This document shows, in pieces, positions 1 through 8,738 of a stretch of 64,000 nt of DNA. Made by a program: the position numbers and the translations under genes. The first letter of the stretch is position 1; every line of letters begins with the position of its first letter. Source of the stretch: Pyrinomonadaceae bacterium (GTDB lineage Bacteria; Acidobacteriota; Blastocatellia; Pyrinomonadales; Pyrinomonadaceae); the NCBI GenBank assembly GCA_019694395.1, contig JAIBCC010000009.1, forward strand, positions 115,492-179,491, read 5' to 3'. The notes under the pieces are model-generated. The model was not told the DNA's origin and ran no database searches. It saw nothing but the letters and a program-made list of their open reading frames with translations.

Positions 1-1265
1 CAGACGAGTCCGCAAATAGCTAAAACATTGAGACCTAGCGATAAAAGTATTTGCCAGAGCGGAGGTGATTCGATAAAAATCCGCGCCGGCATCGAAACCG
101 GTGAAACAAAAGGTGTTAGCGATGCAATCAGTGAAAAAGTAGAGTTCGGATCACGCACAATAGGGACAACGCTATATAAACCAGCCATCAACACAATTAC
201 GGTAAAAATAACGAATTGACCGCCTTCCTGCGTGGTTGTTACCATTGAACCGATCAGCGCGTAAATGGTTGAATACAAAAAGAATCCAGCTAGGAAAAAT
301 AAGAAGAAATACACGATAAATAACGGAGTAATGCTCGGAAATTCTTTTGGTATTCCCAACGAACCAGCCATTACCGCGCCGTAAGTTAAAATGGCTAAAG
401 CTGAAAAAGTCCAGATTGCAACCTGAGTTAGTCCTGACAAACAGACTCCGACCAATTTGCCCATCATCAGTTCAAAAGGTTTAGCCGATGAAAATAAAAT
501 TTCGGCGATTTTGGTTTCTTTTTCTTCAACGACTGCGCCCATAACTACTGAACCGTAAAGGGTTATGGTAATGTAAAGCATAAATGCCAAACCAAATGCA
601 ATGCCAAAGCCCCAATCATTTCCTTCTTTGACGCTGCCCGATTTATCTATGCTTTTGACCGAAAAATTTACTTTTTGATTGATTTCCTTGAGCTTTTCTT
701 CACTGATATTGGCTTTTGCCAGACGCTCCAAACGAATTGCGTCGTTTAATCCTTCTTCGATGGCGGTTTTTGAAATAAAATCCGAAGCATTACGCGAATA
801 AAATTCAAATTTTGCATCTTTTGCGTCGAAATCAGCGGGAACGATGAGATACGCATCCAAATCTTTATCGGCAATCCGCTGCAAAAGTTCGTTTTGGATT
901 TGTTCCGTAGTTTTTCCTGCGGGTGAAATTTGTTCCAATTGAAAGCTTCCGCCAAATTGCTCGGCGGTCTGTTTCAATTTCTCATCCTGTGACGCATTCA
1001 AATTTTTAACTGATTCTGCGGTTGATCTTTTGAATTTCTCCACCTGTTTTTCCGGCGAAAGATTTTCCTGCAGGCGTTGAAAAATTTTACCGTTTTCTTC
1101 GACCACTGCGACGCGCACCGCATTTCCTTTGATCGAAAACATCAGCAGCGGCATTAAACTAACTGCCAGCATTCCAACCGGTGCCAGAAAAGTTGTGATC
1201 AGAAAAACTTTGGTCCACACAACTTTGAAATATTCACGTTTTACGACGGCTAAAAATTTACGCAT
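1..1265 (-). CDS. ABC-2 type transporter permease (NatB/YhaP-like), partial at its 3' end
   Basis: Membrane subunit of an ABC exporter, partner of the ATPase encoded just upstream. Reading the minus strand from the ATG at 1265 gives an uninterrupted frame to the window edge. It has an N-terminal membrane segment after a basic start (MRKFLAVVKREYFKVV), then a large extracytoplasmic part of about 190 residues, then several hydrophobic helices beginning near WGFGIAFGLAFML and including the short cytoplasmic stretch VVEEKETKIAEILFSS. This layout is typical of NatB/ABC2_membrane_3 proteins. The start overlaps the ATPase stop by 8 bases (ATGCGTAA), which implies translational coupling. The substrate cannot be told. 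The C-terminus lies outside the window. Confidence 0.85.
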   Translation of the reverse strand, partial: MRKFLAVVKREYFKVVWTKVFLITTFLAPVGMLAVSLMPLLMFSIKGNAVRVAVVEENGKIFQRLQENLSPEKQVEKFKRSTAESVKNLNASQDEKLKQTAEQFGGSFQLEQISPAGKTTEQIQNELLQRIADKDLDAYLIVPADFDAKDAKFEFYSRNASDFISKTAIEEGLNDAIRLERLAKANISEEKLKEINQKVNFSVKSIDKSGSVKEGNDWGFGIAFGLAFMLYITITLYGSVVMGAVVEEKETKIAEILFSSAKPFELMMGKLVGVCLSGLTQVAIWTFSALAILTYGAVMAGSLGIPKEFPSITPLFIVYFFLFFLAGFFLYSTIYALIGSMVTTTQEGGQFVIFTVIVLMAGLYSVVPIVRDPNSTFSLIASLTPFVSPVSMPARIFIESPPLWQILLSLGLNVLAICGLV

Positions 1266-2175
1266 TTTTTTCCTTTACTTGTTCAATAAAAATATCATTC
1301 AGACTTGGCTCGATTTGTTCAAATTTTGAAATTACCGCACCGTTTTCAATTAATTTTTTCAATAAAATCTGAGTATCTGCATTTGGAGCTAAAACCAATT
1401 CTTTTTCGTCGGCGTGTTCCGTTACTTTTTCAACTAAGCTTTTGTCTTCCAATACTTTTTCGCCGCCTGAGCAACGCAGGGCAATCAGATTTTTGCCAAA
1501 ACTTTCTTTGACCTCGCGGAGTTTTCCGCCTAAAACCTTGCGTGATTTGTTGATTAAAATGATGTCATCGCAAAGTCTTTCCGCTGTTTCCATCAAATGC
1601 GTCGAAAAAATTATGGTTTTACCTTTTTTCTTGAGTTCGGCGATCACTTCTAAAAGCGTTTCGACATTGACCGGATCAAGCCCCGAAAAAGGCTCGTCCA
1701 AAATAATCAAATCAGGCTCGTGCAGAACTGCCGCAATGAACTGAATTTTCTGCGACATTCCTTTTGAAAGATCGTTGGCTTTTTTGAGTTTCCATTCGCT
1801 CAAACCCATTCGATCAAGCCAAAAATCAATGCGTTTATCGGCTTCTTTTTGCGGAACGTCCTTGAGCGCGGCAAAATAGCGGAGCTGCTCCTGGATTTTC
1901 ATTTTTTTGTAAAGCCCGCGTTCTTCCGGCAAATAGCCGATTTTGTCTTGAAGTTCGGACGACATTTTTTGCCCGAAAAGCTCGATTTTTCCTTCGTCTG
2001 GCGCGGTAATGCTGACGATCATCCGAATCGTCGTAGTTTTTCCGGCACCGTTCGGACCTAGAAATCCGAAAATTCGTCCGGCTTTGACTTCAAACGAAAT
2101 GTTATCAACTGCGGTGAAATCTCCGTAACGTTTGGTGACGTTTTCAACTCGCAAAGTAATTGGTTGTTCGCTCAT
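1258..2175 (-). CDS. ABC transporter ATP-binding protein (NatA-like)
   Basis: Cytoplasmic ATPase of 305 residues that would power the overlapping ABC-2 permease. It shows Walker A GPNGAGKTTT (about residues 40-49), the signature region LSKGMSQK, Walker B LIILDEPFSGLD and the switch histidine in FSTHLMETAE. After the nucleotide-binding domain (about 1-220) there is a C-terminal extension of about 80 residues of the DUF4162 kind seen in NatA/YhaQ-type exporter ATPases. The family exports sodium, lipids or antibiotics; nothing here fixes the substrate. It and the permease form a two-gene operon with overlapping stop and start. Confidence 0.92.
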   Translation of the reverse strand: MSEQPITLRVENVTKRYGDFTAVDNISFEVKAGRIFGFLGPNGAGKTTTIRMIVSITAPDEGKIELFGQKMSSELQDKIGYLPEERGLYKKMKIQEQLRYFAALKDVPQKEADKRIDFWLDRMGLSEWKLKKANDLSKGMSQKIQFIAAVLHEPDLIILDEPFSGLDPVNVETLLEVIAELKKKGKTIIFSTHLMETAERLCDDIILINKSRKVLGGKLREVKESFGKNLIALRCSGGEKVLEDKSLVEKVTEHADEKELVLAPNADTQILLKKLIENGAVISKFEQIEPSLNDIFIEQVKEKNA

Positions 2176-2290
2176 AAATTTGAAAGTAAAAAAGGCAAAG
2201 GTGAAATAGGTAAAAAGTATTGAGTTTAATAGTTTTAATTAGTCCATTCGGTTAAAAATCAGATTAGGTTTGTTAAAAAGTTACTCTAAC

Positions 2291-2322
2291 TTTTTCACTT
2301 TTTCACTTTTTCACTTTTTCAC
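2291..2322. repeat. Four tandem copies of the 8-mer TTTTTCAC
   Basis: Four exact head-to-tail copies of TTTTTCAC fill this stretch between the divergently transcribed ABC ATPase and corA genes, and a looser copy follows at about 2333-2342. The 8-base unit could vary in number by slippage. It sits about 90 bases before the corA start, so variation could alter promoter spacing, but no promoter can be assigned. Confidence 0.9.
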
Positions 2323-2410
2323 CTTAATTTTGCTTTTTCACTTTAACATACCACACATTACGATAAACTTTTGGCAACGGTTTCAAATGTTGTATTATGT
2401 CTGAAAAATT

Positions 2411-3439
2411 ATGGAAATTTTTGTTCATCGAGCAGGCGCGGAAGAGGTCGAAACAGGTTTTGAAACAAAAGATTTACCGGAACTTTTAGCGGATTCGACC
2501 AATGTTGTGTGGGTAGATTTTTATGTTCCGACCGAGGCGGAGAGAATTGAAGCTGATTGGGTTTTGGAAAATATCTTCAAATTTCATTATTTGACCGTTG
2601 AAGATGCACGCGAAACCCGAAATCAGCCAAAGGTCGAAGGCTTTCCCGATTATCTTTTTTTCATCGTTCACGGCGTTAAAAACGAAACAAATTCGGCAAA
2701 TTTTGTGACAAAAGAACTTGACGGATATTTAGGTAAAAATTTTGTAGTTACTTATCACCACGAAGAATTTCGCAGCATTGAAAAAGTAAAACGTCATCTT
2801 TCCGAGAGCAGTTATTCGTGTCAGCGCGGCGCGGCGTATCTGCTGCACCAAATTTTGGACGAGCTGGTTGATTTGTATATGCCGGTGGTGGATGATTTTG
2901 ACCTGTCCATCAACGAGCTGGAAGACCGTATCTTTCGGATGAAACGTGCCAGCAATAAAGTTTTGGAAGACATTATGAATTTGAAACGTGCGGTGGCTCG
3001 TTTGAAACGGATTTCGTCCAAACAACTTGAAGTTTTATACAAAATGGCGCACGGACAATTTCCCTTGATTGATGAAAAAACACAGCCTTTTTATCGGGAT
3101 GTTCACGATCATTTACAGAGAATTTCGGATTTGGCGGAAAATTACCGCGACCTTGTTTCAGGGCTTTTGGACGTTCATTTTTCCGTTATTGCTAATAAAA
3201 CCAATGAGGTAATGAAAGTTTTAGCGGTTTTTTCCGCAATTATGCTGCCGTTGTCGTTGATTGCCGGAATTTACGGAATGAATATGAAGCTCTATGGCGA
3301 CATTGAAAATCCCAGTTATTTTTGGGAAGTAATGGCAATGATGGGAATTATAGCCGTTGGATTGTTGATTTACTTTTGGCGCAAAGGCTGGATCGGACAA
3401 GAGGATCTGGAAAATATTCCAAAGGAAAAAGAAGATTAA
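2411..3439 (+). CDS. corA: CorA-family magnesium/divalent cation transporter
   Basis: Inner-membrane Mg2+ (or Co2+/Ni2+) channel, 342 residues, the normal length for CorA. The N-terminal two thirds form the cytoplasmic funnel with a long charged helix (about 165-260). Two C-terminal membrane helices follow, at about 268-287 and 305-323. The selectivity-filter motif GMN is present as YGMNM at residues 289-291, directly after TM1, and the tail is the usual basic one (FWRKGW). No clear Shine-Dalgarno is seen before the ATG. The gene converges on and overlaps the next gene's stop by 4 bases. Confidence 0.95.
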   Translation: MEIFVHRAGAEEVETGFETKDLPELLADSTNVVWVDFYVPTEAERIEADWVLENIFKFHYLTVEDARETRNQPKVEGFPDYLFFIVHGVKNETNSANFVTKELDGYLGKNFVVTYHHEEFRSIEKVKRHLSESSYSCQRGAAYLLHQILDELVDLYMPVVDDFDLSINELEDRIFRMKRASNKVLEDIMNLKRAVARLKRISSKQLEVLYKMAHGQFPLIDEKTQPFYRDVHDHLQRISDLAENYRDLVSGLLDVHFSVIANKTNEVMKVLAVFSAIMLPLSLIAGIYGMNMKLYGDIENPSYFWEVMAMMGIIAVGLLIYFWRKGWIGQEDLENIPKEKED

Positions 3440-4119
3440 ATTTCCTTTAGAATATTTTTGACCTGTAAATCTCCAAAACCGTAAATTGCTGCTTTTTCTC
3501 TGAATTGATTGAATATTTTACCGAAATCTGTTTCGCCGTTTTCGATGATTCTCTGCAAAATTTTTTTTGGTTGGGTTTCTTTTTCGATTATTGCAAGACA
3601 AACTTCAGGTAAATTGAGAAAACCTTTTGTTTTGGTTTGACTTAGGGTTTTTAGACTATCAAAGTTTTGAAAACAATATGCTTTCCAAAGTTTCTTGCCA
3701 AGCCAAACATCTTCTTTAGTCAATTTCTGACGTGATTCAAAACATTTCTCTAAATTTTCAAAACTGCAGTTCCAATCATCCGAATCTGGGAAAATTCGAT
3801 AGATAGTTGCCTCTTTTGATTCCAGCAAATTCAGAAAAAGCCATAAATTAACCTGACAAAAGGCTTCATTGCCAAACCACAGATTGACCTCATCATTCGG
3901 TTTGAGGTCATTTAATTTATCAAATTCGCTCTTTACGTTTTCAAAATAATCATCAGCACCATAAGTTTTTCTGAGAAGTTCAGCCCGAACTTTCCACAGT
4001 TCAGCTAAGTTTTTTGCTTGTAAATCACCTTCAATCAAACATTCACGGCAAATGATCTTTTCTCCTTCTAAATTAAATCCGTTTGCCAAACTGTCGCCAT
4101 TTAAAATGTGGTAAATCAT
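3436..4119 (-). CDS. DUF1835-domain protein of unknown function
   Basis: Cytoplasmic protein of 227 residues with no signal peptide. It starts with YHILNGDSLA and continues with IICRECLIEGDLQA and then LWFGNEAFCQVNLWLFLNLL, an arrangement I recognise from the DUF1835 family (a GDSLA-type start and a WFGxxxFCQxNLW motif). No reaction has been assigned to that family as far as I know. It ends 4 bases inside the convergent corA gene. Its start lies 3 bases beyond the stop of the kinase gene, which is transcribed in the same direction and lies downstream, so the two could share a transcript. The family call comes from motif memory, not a search. Confidence 0.65.
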   Translation of the reverse strand: MIYHILNGDSLANGFNLEGEKIICRECLIEGDLQAKNLAELWKVRAELLRKTYGADDYFENVKSEFDKLNDLKPNDEVNLWFGNEAFCQVNLWLFLNLLESKEATIYRIFPDSDDWNCSFENLEKCFESRQKLTKEDVWLGKKLWKAYCFQNFDSLKTLSQTKTKGFLNLPEVCLAIIEKETQPKKILQRIIENGETDFGKIFNQFREKAAIYGFGDLQVKNILKEI

Positions 4120-4122
4120 AAA

Positions 4123-6858
4123 TTACTGATATTTTAGAGTAAGTTCCGGTTTCCCCCAAACTTTATAAAGTTCAGCTAACCGATTTTTTGCCAGAGTTGT
4201 GCGGGGATTATTTTCGCCTTGGGATTTTTTAAGGTTTTCAAAACTTTCGAGCAAAAGCGATTCGGCTTCGTTAAATTTTTTCTGCATCGTCAAATTCTCG
4301 CCAAGTGCGCTTTTGGCGAGAGTTGTTAAAAAATTGTCGGATGGCAGATTTTCCGAGCGGATTTTGACTGCTTCGCGCAATAATCTTTCGCCTTCGGCAA
4401 GGCGGTTCGTGTGCGTCAGTATTAATCCTTGAATAGATAGTGCAGTTGCATAATTGATATATTTTGAAGTCGTGCTCTGTTTGTAAATTGTCAGAGCCTC
4501 GTTGATTTTAGTTTCAGCCTCTGCGTATTTCCCTTGAAAATAAAGAGTTTGCGCCTGTAAACGGAGATTGTCGCCGAGCGGTAAATAAGTTTCGCGGTGA
4601 ATTTTGCGGTAAAGTGTTTCCGAGTCAGCCAGATTTTTCTCGGCTTCGTCAAATTCGCCCTTTTCCATCTGCAAACTGCCAAGCATTGTTAGTGTAAACG
4701 TCCACTCCGGTGATTCTTTGTTTGCCTGCGTGTTTAATTGTTCCAGTTTAGCCCGAATTATTTTTTCTGCTTCGGCAAAATTCCCCTGGTCGGCTAAAGT
4801 TAAAGATAGAACAGATTCGGCGGTTCCGATTGCATTTTTCATTTCCGGCGTGGTTTGTGAACGTAAATCCAAAGCCTCACGAAATAAACTTTCTGCTTCG
4901 CGTGAATCGCCTTGAGCCCGCCGCAAAAGTCCGAAATCAGTAAGCGCGGCAAACAAATCATCAGCCTGCACATTACCTTTTTTCTGTTCGATGCGAAGAA
5001 TCGAAATCCGCTGGCGATAAAATTTGTCAGCTTCTTCGTTTTTGCCGGTCGCTATCCAAAGACTAGCCACAGCCACTAAAGTTTGCAGCGTTTCAAGCGA
5101 ATTTTCGCCGTAAAGTTCGGTTTTTAATTGGAGAGCGGATTCCAGATTTTTGCGGGCGGATTCGTATTGACCTTGTTCAATATAACTGATTCCGATAATC
5201 CGTTTTAGCTCGGCTTTGACTTCCGGTTGGTTTGATAACTCTTCTGTTTCCAGCTTTTGCGAGGCAGCATCCAATAATTCTTTGACCGTTGTATCGTGTC
5301 CTGCCGTGCGCGAGGCTTCAATTTGCGGATTTGAAGCATTTAACAAATTCTGTAAAAACTGGCTGACCGCTTCGGCTTTGGCTTTTTCACGGGCGGCTAC
5401 CTGAGCCTGTCTGAGGCTGATAAAAATTCCGCCGATTAGACTCAATAAAATTAAACTGGCGGCGGCGGCTCCGACTTTGTGGCGGGTAATAAATTTGGTG
5501 AAGCGGTAGCCCAAAGTGTTCGGACGCGCCAGCACCGGCAATCCGTCCAGATGCCGCCGGATGTCGTCCGAAAAGGCTTCGGCGGATTGATAACGGCGGG
5601 AAGGCTCTTTTCGCAGAGCCATCAGAACGATATTGTCCAAATCACCTTTGAGAGATTTTAGATTTTGGATTTTGGATTTTGGATTGGTTTCATTTGTATT
5701 GATTCTGGCTCTGTCGCTGATTACTTCGCTGGGTTTGGTCGGTTCTTTTTCATAAACGAGGCGTTCGATTTCCTGCGGCGAAGCGTCCCGGAAATGATAA
5801 GGTAAATCTCCGGTCAGCAGTTTATAAAGCAGAATTCCCAAAGAATAAATATCGCTGGCGGTAGTGATGGTTTTACCGCGAATTTGTTCGGGACTGGCGT
5901 AATCGGGAGTCATCAGCCGGACAAAAGTTGCTGTTGGCGCAATTGTATCGGAAGTTAGTTCGGGATTAAGTAGTTTGGCAATTCCAAAATCCAGCAATTT
6001 TGGTTCTCCGGCGGTATTGACAAAAATATTTCCGGGTTTCAGATCACGGTGAACAATTAAATTTTGATGAGCATATTGAACGGCGGAGCAAACTTTTTGA
6101 AATAATTCGAGGCGTTCGACCGTGTTCAGATTATGCTCGTCGCAATATTTGTCGAGCGGTTCGCCTTCGACATATTCCATCACAAAATACGGTAGTCCGT
6201 CATTGGTAATTCCGGCATCAAGCAGGCGGGCAATATTCGGATGCTCCAACGCCGCTAGAATTCTTTCCTCCATACGAAATCGTTTGAGAATGTCTTCGCT
6301 GTCCATTCCACGCCGCAGGATTTTGATAGCGACTCGTTTGTTAAATTGATCGTCATTGCGGGTTGCCAGATAAACCGAACCCATTCCGCCGCGCCCGATT
6401 TCGCGGACGATCTTATAATTGCCGATAGTTTTATTTTTCAGCGAAGTCAGGTTTTCCAGTATATTGGCGGAAGCTAACGGAGATTTGCCGAGAAAATCGT
6501 TGGTGCTGCCTTCAACCGAAAGCAGAGATTCGATTTCGGTATAAAGTTCCTTGTCATTTCCGCACAATTTGCGTAAAAAAGTTCGGCGTTTTTCGGTTGG
6601 TTTTTCCAACACTTTGTTCAGAATTTCCGAAACTTTGTCCCAGCGGTCATCGGAAGAAAAGTCCTGAGGTGTTTTGAAAGCGGGAGTTTCGATAAAACCT
6701 TCCGATTCAAAATGGGCGGCGAGCAGTTTTTCGACCTCTTTTTTAATTTCCGGGTTTTCACCACAGGATTCATACAAAAAAGCCTCGCGCCGCGCTTCTT
6801 CGATTTCGAGGCTTTGCAGAAAAATAGTCTTAATTTGTTGCCATTTTTCAGCTTCCAT
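4123..6858 (-). CDS. Transmembrane Ser/Thr protein kinase with C-terminal TPR domain
   Basis: Receptor-type Hanks kinase of 911 residues. The N-terminus carries the helical module seen in most kinases of this window, here twice (about 1-60 and 72-130; W..I..IF..LE....RR..FL...CG). The kinase domain spans about 147-440: P-loop GRGGMG 155-160, Lys179, catalytic HRDLKPGN (Asp272), DFG 290-292, and YASPEQ in the activation loop. A membrane helix lies at about 462-481, and an extracytoplasmic TPR region fills about 500-900. A mini-repeat-coded insertion (PKSKIQNLK, about 393-401) interrupts the C-lobe. It overlaps the upstream ECF sigma gene by 11 bases, so the two are coupled. Its likely job is to sense an envelope signal and control that sigma factor. 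Confidence 0.93.
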   Translation of the reverse strand: MEAEKWQQIKTIFLQSLEIEEARREAFLYESCGENPEIKKEVEKLLAAHFESEGFIETPAFKTPQDFSSDDRWDKVSEILNKVLEKPTEKRRTFLRKLCGNDKELYTEIESLLSVEGSTNDFLGKSPLASANILENLTSLKNKTIGNYKIVREIGRGGMGSVYLATRNDDQFNKRVAIKILRRGMDSEDILKRFRMEERILAALEHPNIARLLDAGITNDGLPYFVMEYVEGEPLDKYCDEHNLNTVERLELFQKVCSAVQYAHQNLIVHRDLKPGNIFVNTAGEPKLLDFGIAKLLNPELTSDTIAPTATFVRLMTPDYASPEQIRGKTITTASDIYSLGILLYKLLTGDLPYHFRDASPQEIERLVYEKEPTKPSEVISDRARINTNETNPKSKIQNLKSLKGDLDNIVLMALRKEPSRRYQSAEAFSDDIRRHLDGLPVLARPNTLGYRFTKFITRHKVGAAAASLILLSLIGGIFISLRQAQVAAREKAKAEAVSQFLQNLLNASNPQIEASRTAGHDTTVKELLDAASQKLETEELSNQPEVKAELKRIIGISYIEQGQYESARKNLESALQLKTELYGENSLETLQTLVAVASLWIATGKNEEADKFYRQRISILRIEQKKGNVQADDLFAALTDFGLLRRAQGDSREAESLFREALDLRSQTTPEMKNAIGTAESVLSLTLADQGNFAEAEKIIRAKLEQLNTQANKESPEWTFTLTMLGSLQMEKGEFDEAEKNLADSETLYRKIHRETYLPLGDNLRLQAQTLYFQGKYAEAETKINEALTIYKQSTTSKYINYATALSIQGLILTHTNRLAEGERLLREAVKIRSENLPSDNFLTTLAKSALGENLTMQKKFNEAESLLLESFENLKKSQGENNPRTTLAKNRLAELYKVWGKPELTLKYQ

Positions 6859-7414
6859 TTGTTTTTAAACGGTCATAAAGCCATGCTTTAGCCACTGTCC
6901 ATTCGCGTTTGAGGGTAGAAGGCGAAATTTTTAAGGTATGAGCGGTTTCTTCGATAGTCAATCCGCCGAAAAATCTCAGTTCCACCAATTTTGATTGCAG
7001 CGGGTCAAAAGTTGCCAAATCCTGCAATGCTTCATCTAAATTAATTAAATCAATCTCCTTTTCCGAAGAAAAACTGATGGCTTCATCCAACGCCAGTTTT
7101 TGTCCGAAATCGCGTTTCTGGGCACGTTTTTGGCGGGCGTGGTCAACCAGAATCTTTCTCATTATGTTGGCGGCTACCGCAAAAAAATGGGCGCGATTCT
7201 GCCACGAAACATTTTCCCAATCAACCAAACGAAGATAAGCCTCGTGAACCAACGCCGTTGCCTGAAGTGTGTGGTCGGAGCGTTCGTTTTGCAGATAACT
7301 GTGAGCCAGCTTGCGAAGTTCCTGATAGACCACCGGTAAAAGCTGTTCGGGAGCTTTTCCGTCGCCGTCATTAATACGGTTCAGCAGAATAGTGATTTCT
7401 GAATCAGGGGGCAT
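6848..7414 (-). CDS. ECF sigma factor, Sigma70_ECF (TIGR02999-like) family
   Basis: Alternative RNA polymerase sigma factor of 188 residues. Region 2 includes ELRKLAHSYL, HTLQATALVHEAYLRL and a basic HARQKRAQKRDF stretch. Region 4 has LVELRFFGGLTIEETA followed by the helix-turn-helix LKISPSTLKREWTVAKAWL. The frame stays open to 7519, but the ATG at 7414 (MPPDSE) matches the start of its homologues, so I chose it. The stop overlaps the kinase start by 11 bases. The divergent operon starting at 7532 has a TGAGCC-N16-YYGCNT sequence that I propose as its target. Regulation by the adjacent kinase rather than an anti-sigma factor is inferred from the gene pairing. Confidence 0.92.
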   Translation of the reverse strand: MPPDSEITILLNRINDGDGKAPEQLLPVVYQELRKLAHSYLQNERSDHTLQATALVHEAYLRLVDWENVSWQNRAHFFAVAANIMRKILVDHARQKRAQKRDFGQKLALDEAISFSSEKEIDLINLDEALQDLATFDPLQSKLVELRFFGGLTIEETAHTLKISPSTLKREWTVAKAWLYDRLKTNGS

Positions 7415-7467
7415 AAATAGTTGATTTACAAAGATTATACGACTAAGCAAAAAAAATAAATATTTTT

Positions 7468-7495
7468 TGAGCCGATTTGCTGATTTTTTCCGCTT
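7468..7495 (+). promoter_or_regulatory. Candidate ECF promoter P1 (TGAGCC-N16-CCGCTT)
   Basis: TGAGCC at 7468-7473 and CCGCTT at 7490-7495, separated by 16 bases, 37 bases before the ATG of the divergent gene at 7532. The same two blocks with the same spacing occur before 9114, 27225 and 59259. The sequence lies inside the upstream coding frame of the sigma gene only if an unlikely early start is used, so it is probably intergenic. It is a proposed promoter only; no transcription start is known. Confidence 0.6.
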
Positions 7496-7531
7496 TGTAG
7501 GGATGAAAAGGAAATTCAATGAATTGAAGCT

Positions 7532-7726
7532 ATGGAAAATAAAAAATTAGAAACCAATGAAAATACAAATCAAGTAAACAGCTACCAAGAAGAGTTTCTT
7601 AAAATACAAAATGATTTGATAGATGAAGAAACAGCTATTTTACAGCTTGAGAATGAAGAAAAGAAAAGGAAATTTGAGAGATTGAGCGAAGATTGGCACG
7701 AGACTTTTTTGGGTGAAAATTATTAA
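7532..7726 (+). CDS. Small charged helical protein, unknown
   Basis: 64-codon frame (including stop) for a soluble, acidic, Glu/Asn/Lys-rich protein without signal peptide or membrane segment. The stretch from about residue 18 to 50 (EEFLKIQNDLIDEETAILQL) has heptad-like spacing of hydrophobics and is probably a coiled coil. I do not recognise a family. It is the first gene after candidate promoter P1, and a second small gene follows after about 50 bases, so it is probably co-transcribed with the genes to 8885. The Shine-Dalgarno is weak (GAAG about 6 bases ahead). Confidence 0.7.
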   Translation: MENKKLETNENTNQVNSYQEEFLKIQNDLIDEETAILQLENEEKKRKFERLSEDWHETFLGENY

Positions 7727-7778
7727 CTTCCCGATTATATAACAACTAACCAGATTGAAAAAATTGAAGGAGAAATAT

Positions 7779-8378
7779 ATGTCAGATTTTATGAAACAAC
7801 TTTTAAATCCCGATTGGAAGCCGGGCGATGATGTTAAGGAAGTTGAAACTACTTATCAGCCAAAACCTTTGCCCGATATTAATAAAATAATGGATGGTTA
7901 CGTCGAGTATTTGGAAAAGGCAAAGGATCATTCGGCTGAAACTATGGACGAAAATAATCCCGCCCAAATGGAAGGACAATGGATGGCAGAATTGAGATCA
8001 TACATTGAAGAACTGACGACTCAAATTAACTATTTAAATCAGATGGCTTTTTTGTTAGGGACGGGCGGAACTCAAGCATTGATTCAATATGTTAGCGAAG
8101 CACTTCCTAAACTTGAATCGTTCAGACCAAGAGCAGAAGCATTGAAACAAATCGGATTAACCCAAATGTCCACCGGATTAGAAGCAACCATCACAGATTT
8201 ACAAAAAGCCTTTGGAACATACCTCAATATTTATCAAGGCGGAGTTCGTAATGATGTGAGAAATGAGGCAATTATGAGGGAATCGTCAGATGACACAACC
8301 CAAACTATTTTAGAAACAAATGCAAACACCCAAAAAGTCTATAATCGGGCGAATGAGAATTGGGAAGATAAGTTCTAG
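7779..8378 (+). CDS. Hypothetical helical protein
   Basis: 199-residue cytoplasmic protein, mostly predicted helix, with no signal peptide and no cysteines. The ATG at 7779 is preceded by GAAGGAG at 6-8 bases, a much better start than the one 24 bases upstream in the same frame. The middle (about 70-150) contains FLLGTGGTQALIQYV and a regular amphipathic pattern; the ends are polar. I recognise no family or catalytic motif. It lies second in the P1 operon, between the coiled-coil protein and the CxxCxGxG protein, so it may be a structural or adaptor component of the same system. Confidence 0.75.
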   Translation: MSDFMKQLLNPDWKPGDDVKEVETTYQPKPLPDINKIMDGYVEYLEKAKDHSAETMDENNPAQMEGQWMAELRSYIEELTTQINYLNQMAFLLGTGGTQALIQYVSEALPKLESFRPRAEALKQIGLTQMSTGLEATITDLQKAFGTYLNIYQGGVRNDVRNEAIMRESSDDTTQTILETNANTQKVYNRANENWEDKF

Positions 8379-8430
8379 ATGTTAAACAAACATCAGATAG
8401 AAAAAACTAAAACTAAGGAGGAATAAAAAA

Positions 8431-8652
8431 ATGGCAGCAACACCTTGTCCGCTGTGTAATGGAGATAAAACAGTTAAGTGTCCAAAATGTCACGGCGGCG
8501 GCGAAATCAATTGTGGAAAATGTGGCGGAACCGGCTTTATAGACGGTGAAGTTTGTGACCGTTGCAAAGGAACAGGACAACAAACCTGCTTCCATTGTGA
8601 TGGAAAGGGTTACGTTACCTGTCCTCGTTGTAATGGCTCAGGAGAGGACTAA
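8431..8652 (+). CDS. Small zinc-finger-like protein with six CxxCxGxG-type motifs
   Basis: 73-residue protein consisting almost entirely of six CxxCxGxG-type motifs (CPLCNGDK, CPKCHGGG, CGKCGGTG, CDRCKGTG, CFHCDGKG, CPRCNGSG). In DnaJ four such motifs bind two zinc ions; six would be enough for three. There is no J domain and no other domain, so this is a free-standing zinc-binding module, plausibly binding unfolded or Cys-containing proteins. A strong AAGGAGG lies 10-11 bases upstream of the ATG. It is third in the P1 operon and is followed by another Cys-rich small gene. The function is inferred from the motif only. Confidence 0.85.
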   Translation: MAATPCPLCNGDKTVKCPKCHGGGEINCGKCGGTGFIDGEVCDRCKGTGQQTCFHCDGKGYVTCPRCNGSGED

Positions 8653-8738
8653 ATCACAAATTCATTCAAGCAAATAAGAATCTGAATGAATGTATTACAA
8701 CAAATGCTCTTGCAGTATCTCAAAAAAAGGAGGAAGAA

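Noticed and set aside
2291..2322. Four TTTTTCAC copies as a CRISPR-like or iteron array
   Set aside because: Units are directly adjacent 8-mers with no spacers, and no replication or cas gene is near, so it is a simple tandem repeat.
8431..8652. Reading the CxxCxGxG protein as a DnaJ fragment
   Set aside because: It has six motifs rather than four, its own ribosome site and stop, and no J or C-terminal domain remnants on either side, so it is a complete small gene.
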